A stretch of DNA of 64,000 bases, from contig BSBM01000036.1 in NCBI GenBank assembly GCA_027924585.1, forward strand, positions 2,232,001-2,296,000, written 5' to 3'. Below are positions 34,189 through 47,341 of this stretch, piece after piece. Each line of letters opens with the position of its first letter. Position 1 is the stretch's first letter. The notes below the pieces were generated by a model that was not told the DNA's origin, searched no databases, and saw only the letters and a program-made list of their open reading frames with translations. A program made the translations under genes and the position numbers. This DNA comes from Larix kaempferi (lineage: Eukaryota > Streptophyta > Pinopsida > Pinales > Pinaceae).

Positions 34189-37049
34189 CTACTGCGGAGC
34201 TAACTTCGCAGCAAACTCATTGTACCTACCGAACAACTTGTCGACCACTTGTTTTGTGTCATGCTCGACTTGTCGGACTGTGTCCATTATTTCAATTGTA
34301 ATTTCTTCGTCGACCTGACCTTCCACCCGCGCTTGATTAGCGCGCAGCTCCTTTATCTTATCCTCAATCTCTCGTGAGATCGTACTGGCATCTTCCAACA
34401 AAGCTTCTGACTTATCTCCTAGCTCACTTTCTATTTCCCTCAACGCCTGCAATTCCTTTTTCAACGCGTTGATTTCTCAGTACTTTGGCAGCCTGTCCCT
34501 CGGTACAAGAGCTTTTACTTCTGCATCTAGATGCTCCAGTGCAACCTGCTTTTCCTTTACGACGTCCTTTACCTTCTGTAATGCCGGGTCCTCTTGAGGG
34601 TCATGAATGTTGCTGAGGCCACTTCCAACAACCCTTGACACTTAGCCACTTCCGCTACAATGGTCTCCGCAACAGCTTTCACCTCCTTTGCTCTTAACTG
34701 CTGCTCATTTGGTGGGGTTTGAGGGTTAACTTGTTCCTTCAGGGCAGCAATCTTAGCCTCATGGACAATCTCCATGCCTTGCATTTTTGTCTTAAGATTT
34801 GTAACCAGATTGCCAATCTTGGAAACTGTATCCACTGGTTCTGCTTATACTTCAAATTCATCTATGCCATCGGAAACCACGACGATCGTGGCTTCTAGCC
34901 TTAGCCGATGATCCTCTGCGTATTGCAGCTACATAGCTCTCTTCGAGCTATCTTCCTCCAGCTGCCTGTTGGCTGGTTGCAGCTTAGCTTGTCCTTTGAG
35001 TGCGTCAATGGTTCTTTCATGCATTTCCTCCACACACTGCAGGTGTAAAAAGTGTAGGCTTGGCAGTGGTATTTTGGTTAAGTCAAGCTCTACTTGCTCA
35101 ACATCCTTTGTGTCTAGCACCAATTGCTCAGGCATAGGCAAATTGACAGTGTTCATATCTAGATGAATGATACGTGACCTCGTGAGAATGGTCATGGTCA
35201 GCTGTTGCTTCGAAGTCCCTTCGGACTTCCCTTCGAATTTTGAGTCACGCAGCGGGGGTAACCACTTCTGTACTTCATCAATCTTTAGTGTAATCCCCTC
35301 CAACGCAAGCAGATTCTTGACTAGAGTATCCTGTATTTCTTTATCTTTTTTCTCCTTTCCAGTCATGAGATCTTCCATCTGCTCCGTGAATTTTACTGCG
35401 ATCATGTCATAATCATCCTCCTTGAGGACTGTATCTAATTGGCCTTTATCAGCTTTCTACTTCTTTTGTGCTCCCTTTTTCTGTTCGGGGTTCTCCGGCT
35501 CCTTCCTTTTTTCTGCCTCCTTTTCTTCTCCTATCAGGCATGTTTACGGAATGGGTTCATCCTCGTCTAAATCATTGGGGACATCAACGAACTCAACATA
35601 GAAATTAGCAGGCCATTCTTTAATTATGTTGTCAATGTCATCCTCATACATGTGATATTTTCCTACATACCATTCTGCCTCCTTCTGCTGCGCTTTTGGT
35701 GAAATATGGATACTGCGCATGTCAGCATAAAAATTGATGATGCGAATATGTTTGCTAGTTACCTGCTTTGTAATACTTGGAGTCGCCAGAATCACATCGC
35801 GCAACTAGCTATAGTACTGGTAGAACACTTTAGCGGTTGCGTGCTCCCTCTGCAAATTCAGATTTTCCTAGAGGTTTGAGTAACGAGGCCCTCTGCATTC
35901 ATTGGCATCAGTGATTACTCCAACGTAATCCTTTGGTTCTTTCCATCCCACAAAAGCAATCAGCACTATAAGCCATGTATAGTGAAAATTGCCTCCATTG
36001 ATTTGCGTGTCATTGAGTTTGTCCATGAAATCATTCAATAGGTATTGCAACCAGTTAAAATGTTCCCCTTCTGCTGTCGCAGTGCCAAGAAGTACTGCAC
36101 CCACACTTACCTCTAGAGGGCTACATTTTTTGAGGACCTTTCCTGCTAGCAGCTGCGTGACAAGCCTCGTCGCCCTATTTTCAATTTCTTCTGTCAAAAA
36201 ACCCCTCTTCGCTTTGACGATGGGGTGGGTTTTCTTCATCATGGCCACCGCTTCTTTATCCTTGCTCTTTCCTTGAAAGTAAATTTTGGGATCTTTACCC
36301 CTCTTACTCAGTCCTGTAATGCGGTGGATTAGGTCAATGTTAATGTCCACATTACAGTCCAACCATAAGTAGCCCTGATGCATTAGTGCCATCAGTATTC
36401 TTACTACGGCGTTCAGCTCTGGGGTTCTATCAAAGTGCGGGAGCCTGAGTAGGTTGAGTAGCCCAGATTAGGCTACCCTTGTCAGCCAGCTCTCGGCGAC
36501 CAAGTTAAGCTGAGCCTTTGCATATTTCTTCAAGCACATGTACTGATCGGGCTAGAACTGTGGGAACTTTGGGTCATGGGGTTCCTCCTTCTGTATGGCT
36601 AGCAGGTCATAATCCTCCCACTTGCAGTCTTGGATTTTTTCCAGCAGGTTCTTGTCTAACTCCACATGCTTTGATAGCGGTGATAATGGGATCTCATACT
36701 TGGCGTTTTTCAGCTGCTTAAAGACCGGTGTGTCTAGTGCATGTGGTGAGATGTAATTTGGGGTCATAGTAAGCGGTATCTGTTTATCTGCTACTGGTTG
36801 TCTTTTCCCTATGGAACCCATCTTAGGAATTTTTGTTCTTGGTGCCGCTGGAGTCTTGCCTTTGTCTTCCATAACTGGGATGTTCCTTGGTGACCTTCTT
36901 GACGCTTGTCCTGGTTCGAAGGTAATGTTCTTAACTGGGGTTCTCATTAACCCTTCGATCCCTTTGTGCTCAAAAATATCGACTATCTCTTGAACTATGA
37001 ATTCTTCTGCAATAGACAACCTCTCACACATGCACTGGCTACAATTCAC
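34189..37049 (-). pseudogene. Long decayed ORF of the LARD-like element, C-terminal coiled coil
   Basis: Six minus frames (37049-36552, 36392-35868, 35804-35544, 35405-34929, 34835-34569, 34464-34189) follow one another, mostly in the same phase and separated by single stops, as one protein of about 900-950 residues. N-terminal ~165: basic/Pro-rich linker ('TPNYISPHALDTPVFKQL'). Middle ~330: globular, aromatic ('HQGYLWLDCNVDINIDLIHR', 'FHYTWLIVLIAFVGWKEP'). C-terminal ~350: acidic coiled coil with heptads. No catalytic or zinc motif is recognisable. A frameshift lies near 34560. Function is unknown; by analogy with the ORFs at 27881-29180 and 4936-6734 it may be a structural or RNA-binding protein of non-autonomous elements. 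Confidence 0.6.
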
Positions 37050-37508
37050 GAGGTTTCGAGATGGTGTACTATAAGTATCTCAGATAGAAGAATTCGAAGT
37101 GTTTGGTAATGCCCGCAAGGCAATGTGCAACATTACTTATAGGCACAATGGACCCTCTCCGCGCCCCTCAACGGCTAGATGAGCATTAATGGTATATCCG
37201 TTGGCTAAATCTGGCAGATCCTTTGGTCTTATCCTTCAAAATTCGGTTCAAAACGGCTATTTCTACTTTAATTGTCCAAGCGGTTGCTAGCAATGGCTAT
37301 ATAACGGCTATTTTTCTGCACCGACACTTTAACATCTATTTTTCTGAACATCGCGTCAAACTGCACGGTAGGTTATTCTTGGTCTTGAGCAGTGACTTCG
37401 CGGTATTGGAACTCAAACTTTTGAATTAAGTCTCAGCCTCATGTTATTTTCTCCTCGCAGTTCCATTTCTGAGCTTCGCAATTGCGTTGTTCTTCTTTCC
37501 TTTTTCTT

Positions 37509-38250
37509 CTATATGTTAAATTTTTTTTTCCCCGACAACACCTTGTGACCGTGCTGGATAGTGGCTGATGGCGGCATGGTCTTATTGTTAAGGTCACATG
37601 GAAGTTTGGCATTCACGCAGAGTCCAAGTCCTTCGGGATTCTTTTCTTTATTAAACTTATATCTCTTTCCACTTCTTAGATTATGTGTCTCTTCGTCAGA
37701 ATCACTAAAAATGCTATTGACCATGACATATGTAAAAATATTAGTGCATTCTTAAAACTCCTTTCTCAGCTAAAATCAATTTAATGTATAGACTTAGATT
37801 GTTCAAGAACTTACCTCTGAATCCTTCGAAAAAGTATGCTTCAGCTTGACTGTAGGACTTCGGCGTGTCTACAGCAAACTCGGTCACAAATCGTTCAAGT
37901 ATACTATCGACCCAGAAGTCAATTGCTCGCATTAGTGGGCTATCTATTACTTTGAGCTGTGTTGTGAGCTCTGGATTCCACTCTGTAGGTACTCCTCCTT
38001 GAAAACATGTTTTATTTTCTGCGAGTCACGAGATCCACTCATGCAACTCGTTTCCAAATGAAGCCCATAAAATCTCGTGAATCTCTCTCCACAAGTATTT
38101 GTTCAACCACTCTACGTTAGATAGACGCGGGTGTTTGTTCTCTTTTCTTGAAAAATCTCTTTCAATCTTGTCGCACCAATCCCAGATCTCTTTCTTTTCG
38201 GGATGCAAATTGTCTAAACCCAATGGAAACTGGTACTCTTCTTCACACAT
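37509..38250 (-). pseudogene. Second, upstream decayed ORF of the LARD-like element
   Basis: Minus frames 38250-38026, 37932-37741 and 37724-37509 read protein-like sequence: 'LSNVEWLNKYLWREIHEILW', then 'AIDFWVDSILERFVTEF', then a basic Ser/Lys-rich end. Between 37508 and 37050 the sequence is non-coding with a TATA-like cctataag (about 37137-37144 on the minus strand), so this is probably a separate ORF or exon upstream of the main one. No domain recognised. Confidence 0.4.
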
Positions 38251-38452
38251 TACTTTCCAACACTCTATTGCATCACTGGTCTTAGCCGAGCAATGAAACC
38301 ATTTGTTGGTTGTATATCACCTTCTTGAGGTTTCCAGTGTAGACCCAGGTAGTTCATGGTTCAAGGAACCAACAAAACCCCTATTCACTGGCCCTTTTGG
38401 CAACAGACTGCGCGTAGCCTGAGGTCTCACATGAGGTGAACAACTGAGGGGC

Positions 38453-39916
38453 TGGATGGGGAATCAAGTTTCCGTATCCTGGTGGTGCGAGAGTGGGGAG
38501 AAGGATTAGAAGTGCAATATCTTGCAGACTGCTGTGGACAGGAAACTGCACAGAGTCTTCGTCCCGCGTCGGATGCTTCTTCGAGCTTTGGAACTTTCAC
38601 GACCAGTGCGTCCAAGGACTACACGGTAGGGACTATCTCCTACCTTGTGCAGGTAAACTATTGACAGCTTACCTCGCAGCACGGACTTGGAACAATGCAT
38701 TTACGGGACTGCACGGTTGTTCGAGGTCATTCAACTTCGACCAAGCTACCATTCTTTATGCATTCAAGATACTTAAGGGTTTATCGTTACAGTATATGCA
38801 AATAAGTAAGGTATGCAAAACTACGCGCCCAAACGCTATGCTCAAGTTCAGTGTTCCACTATGTGATTAGTCAGCTTACTCATTCATTCATAAACTTATA
38901 CTTGTTCAATACCTAGCATTCACCCATACATGTATCACTTAACATATTATTCCCATTCTCTGCAGCGAATACATATAAAAGTAATCACATAACAAATAAC
39001 TGCAGTATTAACCTTCATACTAAGCAAATGAATAATCATAAACACACAACAATCACATAACACAGGAATTAACGTGGTTCACCCCCCAGATGGAGGGCTA
39101 CGTCCACAAAAACGATTGTTATTATTCTCTTAATAGGAAGGGTACAACCGTTCTTAGTCTGCGCACTCAGTTACAGACTCTCTTCTTTCTCAGATAGGTC
39201 TCTGCGCACTCAGCTGTAGAGCCTTTATAATGGATTTCAATATTTTAGATTCTACAATAATCAATGCTTAATCAAAACTGAAGAGTAACCCTTCCCTTAC
39301 AAAATCATGCATTCTTTATAGATCATGCTCGTAGGTCATGTCTTTACAATACACAGGCCAAAAAAAACCCTTAGGTTTACCAAAAACGGTTACAGTTTCC
39401 ATCTCATCGAGCTAGCTGGCACCTGGTAACAAATATTCCATCATGGCCTTCCCTTTGCATGTGACCATGTCACTATTGACCTTCTTGTCGCATGCATGCC
39501 AACAGGTCGCTTTCACAGATCTGCTCTTCTTTTAACGTCTTCGTGCGACTAGTACAGGTGGTGGCATCTTTTGCATGTGCAACCAGTCGCTTTCTTCCTG
39601 ATCTGCTCCTGCCCACCGCTTGGCATTCCTGGAGCATATTTACCAAAATTAGACCATTGTTGGTCTATCTAGAACACGTGCCATCTTCCCCGTCCGACAC
39701 TCTGCCCTGCTGGATCCTTGTAGACTGGACACTTTGCGGTATTGCATCCTCGCAGCACCGAGCTTCGCAGCTATCCATCACTATGTTGCATGCAACTTCG
39801 CAGCATCCCCAAAACTTATACAACAAAAATTAAATATTTAGGCCAAGTTGTGCTCAGCTTCGAAGATCCAAAAAGGTTCCTTGTTCAAAATTGCCCCACT
39901 TGGGCCAGGCCCAACA
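38453..39916 (-). repeat. Upstream LTR copy B (about 1.5 kb)
   Basis: Second copy of the LTR; abuts the LINE remnant at 39917. Confidence 0.72.
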
Positions 39917-42085
39917 AATCCCAAAGCGGAAAACTATCATTTCCCAAAGCACTTGATCTTTGATAAAAATAAAACCAATTTTTTCTCCATGATTTAAAAA
40001 ATGATTTGTTTCCTTTATCTAGTATGGAGAATATAGAAAAGCTCCACCGAAATTTTACTACAGCCCTCTTGTTGTCCATTAGCAAGTTTTCTATTGAAGT
40101 CTCGGTTAATAAGAGAGATAGTAGAACCAACCCTTGGTATGATCAAGAGTGTAGGAATGCGAGAAAAGAAATTAAGCAAGCTACTGCAGAATCAATAAAA
40201 ATGGACAAGATAAATCAGTACAAAACCCTAATTAAAAGAAAAAAAAGGCACTATCTTAGTAAACAACAAGAAAATATCTTACACTTCTCCAAGGTGGCTC
40301 CTAATAAATTCTGGAGGAAAATTCTAACTCGCAAAACAAAAGAAGATAATAAGATTTCTTTAAAATATTGGAAATCCTATTTTAAAAAGCTTTACGAATC
40401 CTCGGATATGAGAGATAACATTAAAACCCTTCTTACAATGAAAGAAGTTTTCTTGTTAGAAGACATATATTTCAGGGTTTAGCGCTTAGCAAATGGAAAA
40501 TCCAAAGACATTGAAAACTACCAAGCAATATTATTAAAAATTGGGGGGCCTTTGCTCATCTCACACATCCACAAACTCTTTAATCTAGCAGTCAAGCAAG
40601 GGTTCCCTACACCTTGGACTTAGAGCCTCATTATTCCTATTTTCAAAAATGGCAATAAAAATAATCTAGTTATCAGACCATTATGTTTAGCCCTCTCCTA
40701 GCCAAGTTATACGGTATTATATTAGAAAAGAAGATCAACAAATGGCTATAAATGGAAGGTAAGTGGGATAAAGGCCAAGCAGGTTTTAGAAGGAATAATT
40801 CAACCATATACCACCTCGTTATGCTTAGAATCATTACAGAGGAATGTCGTAATAATAAGTCTGGCCTTTTTTGTTTCTTTGTGGACTTTAGGAAAGCTTT
40901 TGATACATTTCCTAGAAATAACTCGTGTAATAGGTTAGAGGAGATTAATGTTCCTTTTGAGTTGAGAGCTGTCACGATAAAGTTATACGAAAAGGTCATC
41001 ACCAAATTTAAGAATAATGAGGGTTGGTCAATGGATATAAACTGTAATATTGAAGTTAAGCAAGGTTGCCCCCTCTCCCCTTCCCTCTTTGGCATTTATA
41101 TCGATAAACTAGAAAGACGTTTAAAAGAAGCAGGTTATGCCGGTACGATCTTAACTAGGACAATTATCATCCTCTTTCTTTATGCTGATGATATTGTTCT
41201 TATGGAAAGGTGCCCCTTTGATCTCGATAAACAATTAAGAATTCTCAAAGATTTCTGCTCTAACATGGGTATGACTGTTAACACCGACAAGACAAAAGTT
41301 ATGATTATAAAATCTAAGAAAGACACCTATGCAAATATTATTTATGATAATAGTAAACTGGAGGAAGTGACTTCTTACAAATATCTTGGAATTGATATTC
41401 ATCACAAGCTCAATTGGAACCATAGCATTGATAAAAGGATTAATGGAGGATGGAAAGCTTATTTTGGTCTTGAAAATAATTGTAAATCATCCAACCTAGT
41501 CATGTGGGATAAAAAAAGTTCCTCTTTGAAACTCTTGTAATCTCTGTTATCTTATATGGTTGTGAAGTATGGGGGTGCATAATTTGTAGATAATCCAGGA
41601 GAAAGATTGAGCAAATCCAGAAGCGGTTTATAACTTATAACCTCAAAATTAAAAGCAATACGTGTTATCCTATTCTCCTCATAGAAGTGGGTCTTTCCCC
41701 CATCGAGAGCATGGCTATGACTAGGTACCTAATGTACAAGCACAAGATAAATAACATGGAAAACGAGAGACTTCCTAAATTGCTTTAAATTCAAGCCAAA
41801 ACCAACTACGCCTCAAGCGGATTTGGTATAAAGATATGATGGCTTGGTTAGACCATTGGGGCATTGATGTAAATGACACTTTACAGAATATCGATAGTAT
41901 TTGCTACAATACAAACTTTGCTAACCTCCTAACTTGCCAAAACTATAGTGAGCTTGGAAAGCTTCTTACCAAGCTTTTTGAGCATAGGAACAAAAGTTTA
42001 AAGCAAACCAAGTAATAACCTTCTTAAGATCCGATAGACCAAAGTTGACCTCAGTGGAAGTACGTCATCATCATCATCATCATAC
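39917..42085 (+). pseudogene. 5'-truncated LINE (non-LTR retrotransposon) with reverse transcriptase
   Basis: Frame 40006-40482 is the linker between endonuclease and RT ('NPWYDQECRNARKEIKQA', 'KFWRKILTRKTKE'). Frame 40752-41540 (262 residues) is the RT core: 'GQAGFRRNNSTIYH', 'FVDFRKAFDTFPR', 'VKQGCPLSPSLFGIYID', the catalytic 'LYADDIVLM' (both Asp present), 'NTDKTKVM' and 'SYKYLGI'. Thumb homology continues with stops to ~41790 ('YGCEVWG', 'EVGLSPIESMAMTRYLMYKH'), then a shortened C-terminus to 42013. It ends in a (tca)n tail (about 42065-42083) instead of poly(A). The endonuclease domain is absent, as is common for truncated LINE copies. Several nonsense codons and at least one frameshift inactivate it. 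Confidence 0.88.
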
Positions 42086-44243
42086 TTTATTTTAATAAAA
42101 TAACTATATATATACTTTATTTTTATTTTCATCATAAATCTTTAAAAATGATTATTTAAAAAATACATAAACTAAAATTACATTTATTAATGTATAATTT
42201 TAATATTAAATCATCTTTTATATATATATATATATAATTTTTATTTTTAATAAAATATTACAACTTTTTTTTATATTCTTTATAAAAGTATTCATAAATT
42301 TTTAAGTGGTAATCAACTAATGTTATAACCAAAAAAATGCAATCGGTTCTTAAGAGTTTTTATATCATTAAAGTTCTCACTTTGTAATGTATTAACTCCA
42401 AATACAATATTTACTTTATAGGAAAGAGAGGCATAAGATGATAATAAGAATTTGGCTAGACGATTGGTTGGTCTCTCTTTATGAAATATTTATAATATAC
42501 TTTGATTTAATCAAACTTCTATTAAAAATATTTAGTTTATTAATCAAATTTACATTTAAAGTTGTACAATATTTAATTATTTGATAATTATATTTTCAAA
42601 ATTTCTTACTTAAAAAAGATTTTCATCTCTCAAAAATATTTTAAAGAATTTTTTTAATAAAAAAATATCTTTAATTAAAACTTCTTATTTTTTATTTTTA
42701 CATATGATATTATGTACATTCAATAAATCAATATATTACATTCCTAAAATTTAAACAATTTCTACCAATAACAAATAAACCTTCCATACATTAAAATAAC
42801 TAAATAATAATTCCCACTTTCTTTAAAAATCAAATTTGAAATAAAATTAAATTCCCTAAATATATTAGTGCATATATTGAATTTGAATCGATAGCTTTAG
42901 CAAATTCTTATCTACTAATCTTTTTTACTTCTATTTAATTATTTTAATCATATTTATTATTATGTTACCTATATTTATTTATAATTCATATTTATATTAA
43001 TGAATATATATTATATAAACAATGGTTTAGATAGCTCGAGGACACACATATATATAGACATACACAAAGAAGAGAATAGTGGAATCCATGAACATCATTA
43101 TTCGAACTGTTTAATTTGATGGCTTGGTCTGTAATACAAGTATGCGGCTGACATTTGGTATAGCATGTTGATCATCATTTAATTCGGTAGCCGCTTCCTG
43201 CAGTGTAGCCTAAGCCAGGAAGGCCCCCCTGTCTTGGTATACGTTGCATCGTTACAGTGGTTTCTTTATATGATTAGTAGTTTCATTTATTTCATTATTT
43301 GTCTTTTATTTTCTATTATGTAATAGTTTGATTTCGCATGATCTCTTTAATGATTTTGGCTGATGAATGCATTTACAAACTACATGAAATATTTATATAT
43401 TGATTCCATTGAATAATTTGCTCATAATATTGTTGCAGGGACATTTTGATCTCTTGAAACAAGTGAAAGACCATGATCTAATGTTTTAACAATTGCAAAT
43501 TGCAATTCAATAGATATCAATTCAAAGTGCATGATCTATTTATGTAGCATAGTTGATCTTCATTTTGATTGGTTTTCCTTTGAGTTTATTCTTAGATAGT
43601 TAAGAGTCTTTTATACAACATACTTCCTTTCACTAAGATAGAAGTTGTCAACAACCTAACCTTTCACATACAATGCCTACATTTAAGAAGGATACGTCCC
43701 TTGGTCGATAATTAAATGTAATGAAATTTAAAGCATATAAATTGCTTGACAGAGTCCAATAGGACGACCAAGCAAATATGGGATGTACTTTGACAAGTTA
43801 TAAAGATGTAGACAAAATACATTCCTGATTTGCATTCCATACATGATGCATCCATTGAGAATAAAATGTGTTACCTATCAGAGATGGGAAATACCATCAT
43901 TTCCATTGAACAAGAAGTGAAGGAATGACCAGCCATTCTTCAAGATTCAATTAGAACATATTTCCCTACTTATCTATCAAACATGCACATAAGAAACAAA
44001 GAAAGCATCACCACCACTTCCTCCTCCTCAGAATTCTCTGTTGTGACCATAGTTCCATTTTTTTAGCCCAAGTGCATCCACAATGTAGTGACCATCTAAA
44101 CAATGGTCTGAAGAACCCAACAACATTCAAGTATGCATACCACAAAAATGATGATTCATGGTTATTTGATTATTTTTGTACTATTTAAAATTTTTCATCT
44201 TCCCTTTTCTTTGGGATGGAGAAGGATTTGAGGGTGTGGGAGA
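42086..44243. other. AT-rich DNA, no gene seen
   Basis: Very AT-rich to 43000, including a (ta)n run near 42217-42236. 43140-43270 is a more GC-rich island without a frame. A splice-acceptor-like 'attgttgcag' at about 43429-43438 precedes a short frame that stops after 17 codons. Nothing firm. Confidence 0.4.
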
Positions 44244-44640
44244 TGTTGAACGAGCTTCATCGACCTAGTCAACTAGAAAATAGAGTCGATTAGTTGGTTG
44301 GGTTAGTCGATCAATTAAGCATGTCAACCAACTAAGGTAGTTAAGGAAGTTATAACTACCTCCGAGATTGTAAGCATGTACAAAGGCATGAATTTGTATG
44401 AAAGGTAGTAGAAGATATTATTGGATCACTGTCCATAATATAATAGAGTCATTGTGTTGGATTCACTACTACTATCTCTTCTTCTCTCCTTTTATGTATG
44501 TGTTCTTGTATATTGTTTTGTTGTATATTATGCGTAGTTATGTATGCTACTGGTAACTATTCTTGTGTAATCCCATATATTACAACAATTACCTTGCATT
44601 GTGTGTGATTATTATTGTCTTGTCATGTAGGAATTTTGCA
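44244..44640 (+). repeat. LTR-like fragment
   Basis: TGTTGAACGAGC follows a purine-rich gagggtgtgggaga, as at a polypurine tract/LTR junction, and a TG...CA segment can be drawn to ttttgca at 44640. No partner copy or target duplication is present in the window, so only a lone 3' LTR is suggested. Confidence 0.3.
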
Positions 44641-47341
44641 TTAGAAGTGGTGATGGTTATTTATTGTACATGAAGAAGCTATATGTACATTGGCCATGCA
44701 CACACACCTTTCACATGCACACTACTATTAGTTACTATATATTGGTGATTACTTGGTTATCATGACTAATGCTTGATGGACATAGTAAATATTAAGATAC
44801 AATATTAATTATAGTATTACTTTGTAATCATTTAAATTGCATTACATTAGTTACATTTCAATTGTATTAGGTCCATTTACATTACCATGTATTAATCACG
44901 TTTAAATTGTAATTACATTAATTGCATTTCATTAATTGCATTTCATTAATTCCCATTAGTATGCATCAGCTATTGATTGCATGGCATGCTATAGATGAAC
45001 CAATTAATGCTTACCAAACAAATAATGATGCAAGTGATAGTGGATTCTACAATAATAATTACAATAGGAGATACTTATTATTTAATGGTATTTAGATTTA
45101 CAAGAACTATGGTGGAGTTAATGTGAAACCATGCATTAGAGTGAGATGTTAGGCCTGTATGTAGGTAGGTAAACCATTATTATTTTATAATAATTTGACC
45201 TTCCTAGGACCCTTCTCGATAAGGGATGTAGGTAGTGTAAAAACTAGATTAGAAAGGGAGATTGGAGTATGAAGGAGTTGGTGAATTCACATTAGGAAGT
45301 GAGAGAATGGAAGGGGAGAACACTCTATGATAACTGGAGATTGATACTTTAATTTGGATAAGTTAGTTTTCAGAAGGTTGAGGGGTAGCTAAATTGTGGT
45401 TACTGGAGTTTACAGTGGGCATGGAGGCCTAGGAAACCCCACATGTTTCCTACAACTAGCAACTTAGGTTGTAGTTGGATGGGAGGAATAATTTCAATTT
45501 GGGTAACATCACTTGGTTGGATTAAGGAATGGCTTGCAACTACTAGACTTGTTGGTGCAAGCTAATCTTTGCCACTCATGACGTGTTAGTTGCAATGGAA
45601 TTATGGAAAAACATAAATATGAATGTCAAAAAGCAATATTAGAGATACCTACAGAAATTTTTGGAATATGGCGTAAGAAGATGAAACATACACAATCGTA
45701 TTACCTTCTGGAATATTTAACTATTATTTATGGAAATTAAGTATAATTCCCAAAAAATGGGGTTCTCCTAAGGTTGGTATGTTATTTTTGCAGACTCCTG
45801 AGATGCAGAGCGATCCTAGGGAGATGGTCGATAAAGGAAAGTCGGGGAAAAAAAGCGAAAGATTGATTTTTTATGTTGCCTAGTCCTATATATATGTATT
45901 TTGACATACATGTACACATTGTTGTACTTAGGGATACATGTACATTGACAGGCCATTTAAGGGTCAGCTACTTTGCCATATTTTGTATTGCAATCATTCA
46001 GCTATCAATGCATGATACAATATATTGCGTGTTTTCTCTTGAGTTTCCACTTGTGCTTGTGATGATTTATCTCTTCCAAAAATTGATAAATTATGCTATT
46101 GAAATTTATATAATTACATTTTAAGCAATATTTATTCTCTTACATTTATTGCATTAATCAAGTAACATCTCACGATTGTGTTATGAAAACATTATCTTAA
46201 TGGAAAAACTAATAATATCTTTCAACAGTTCAATGAACTTAGTACATGCATGCTAATTTGATATCTAATTTAAAATTGTGGTTTTTGTCAGCTCCAAGGG
46301 TTCATACCCATTGATCAGGATTATGGTTGCAAGGAAAATATGTTGCAAGGAAAAAACAAAAGTTAACAAAATAAGTCAAAACATGTTTGAATAACCTATG
46401 TCATGTAAAACATGCTACTCATATCATCAATGTAAGCCTATGAAATTTTCACAAACTAAGAGGAAGTCTAATAGATGCTACACATTTAATCAATGCTATT
46501 GTATTTCATCAAACGATACGTACATGAGCAGCTATGAAGTTCGGTTGAAGTGTGCCTACTGTAGCATGCTAAAAAAATGGCAAAGTATCAAGTACAATGG
46601 AAAGGAATGCATAACTAAAGTGTAATAAAAGTCATCAGGCCTTCATGTACATATGGTGAAATATATGTAACAAATATACCCTAGTTTGTTCCAATATGCT
46701 AACCAATAGCTGGTCATGAATCCACTCTCATAAAATCGTTGAAGATATAAACCCTATCCTTACTAAACCCTAGTATGTAAGACCCTGGTTTGTGCTTTAC
46801 CTCTTTCATATGTCCATTTTCCACTTGTCATAATGCAAAAGTAATCATACAAAATCCATGGAAAATGAAATACCTAACTAGTTTAATGATATTCCTTGAT
46901 AATGTTGTTTTGATGAAGGAAAATAATATGTTCATGGTCCTATGTTTGTAAAAAGGATGGATTATCCTCATATGAAAATGCATTTAAAATTGAATGCACT
47001 TCATTGATACAAACAATGATGTAATGGTTGTTCATTGTGATTTGGAAAGTATTCCCCCATAACTTGATGGCAAAGGTTCATGGTGACTTTGATCTAATAA
47101 AGCCAGCAAGGATCAGAGGGATATTATCATCGATGAAGCATCGGCTCCATTTTTTATTTGGAACTTTGAATTCTTAAAAATGGCATTAGTTACTCAAAAT
47201 GAAAATATAGTGGAATGCTAAGGAGTTTTTAAATGAAGTGGCACACTAAGGACATAGAAATCTACCAAGGGTGCAGTGTGGTAGGTTTGATTGCCACTCT
47301 TTGAATGTCTAGTTCTAGAATCAAAATAAAAAATTTCAAAG
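44641..47341. other. No firm gene; exon-like scraps
   Basis: Mostly AT-rich. A splice-acceptor-like 'ttatttttgcag' (about 45783-45794) precedes a GC-richer stretch to 45865 whose frame soon stops. A 75-residue Cys-rich plus frame lies at 46398-46625 with eight Cys, several paired or near-paired. Neither can be tied to a gene model. Confidence 0.35.

Larger units (their letters stand above)
32624..39916 (-). mobile_element. Large LTR element with a long non-gag-pol ORF (LARD-like)
   Basis: Direct repeats of ~1.5 kb (32624-34125 and 38453-39916) flank a 4.3-kb interior whose frames all lie on the minus strand. Minus-strand LTR reading starts TGTTGGGCC and ends CCCATCCA. The LTRs are clearly diverged (roughly 8-10% by eye, with indels), so the element is old. 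No gag, RT, integrase or convincing tRNA primer-binding site is visible. Flanking 5-mers differ (atgga left, aatcc right) and the two flanks are unrelated, so either a target duplication has decayed or the pair was brought together by recombination. Confidence 0.7.

Noticed and set aside
43140-43270. Possible known microRNA precursor in a GC-richer island
   Set aside because: Only a six-pair stem could be drawn and no known microRNA sequence matched.
45873-46124. Hydrophobic 83-residue plus ORF
   Set aside because: AT-rich random-looking frame without start context, homology or neighbours.
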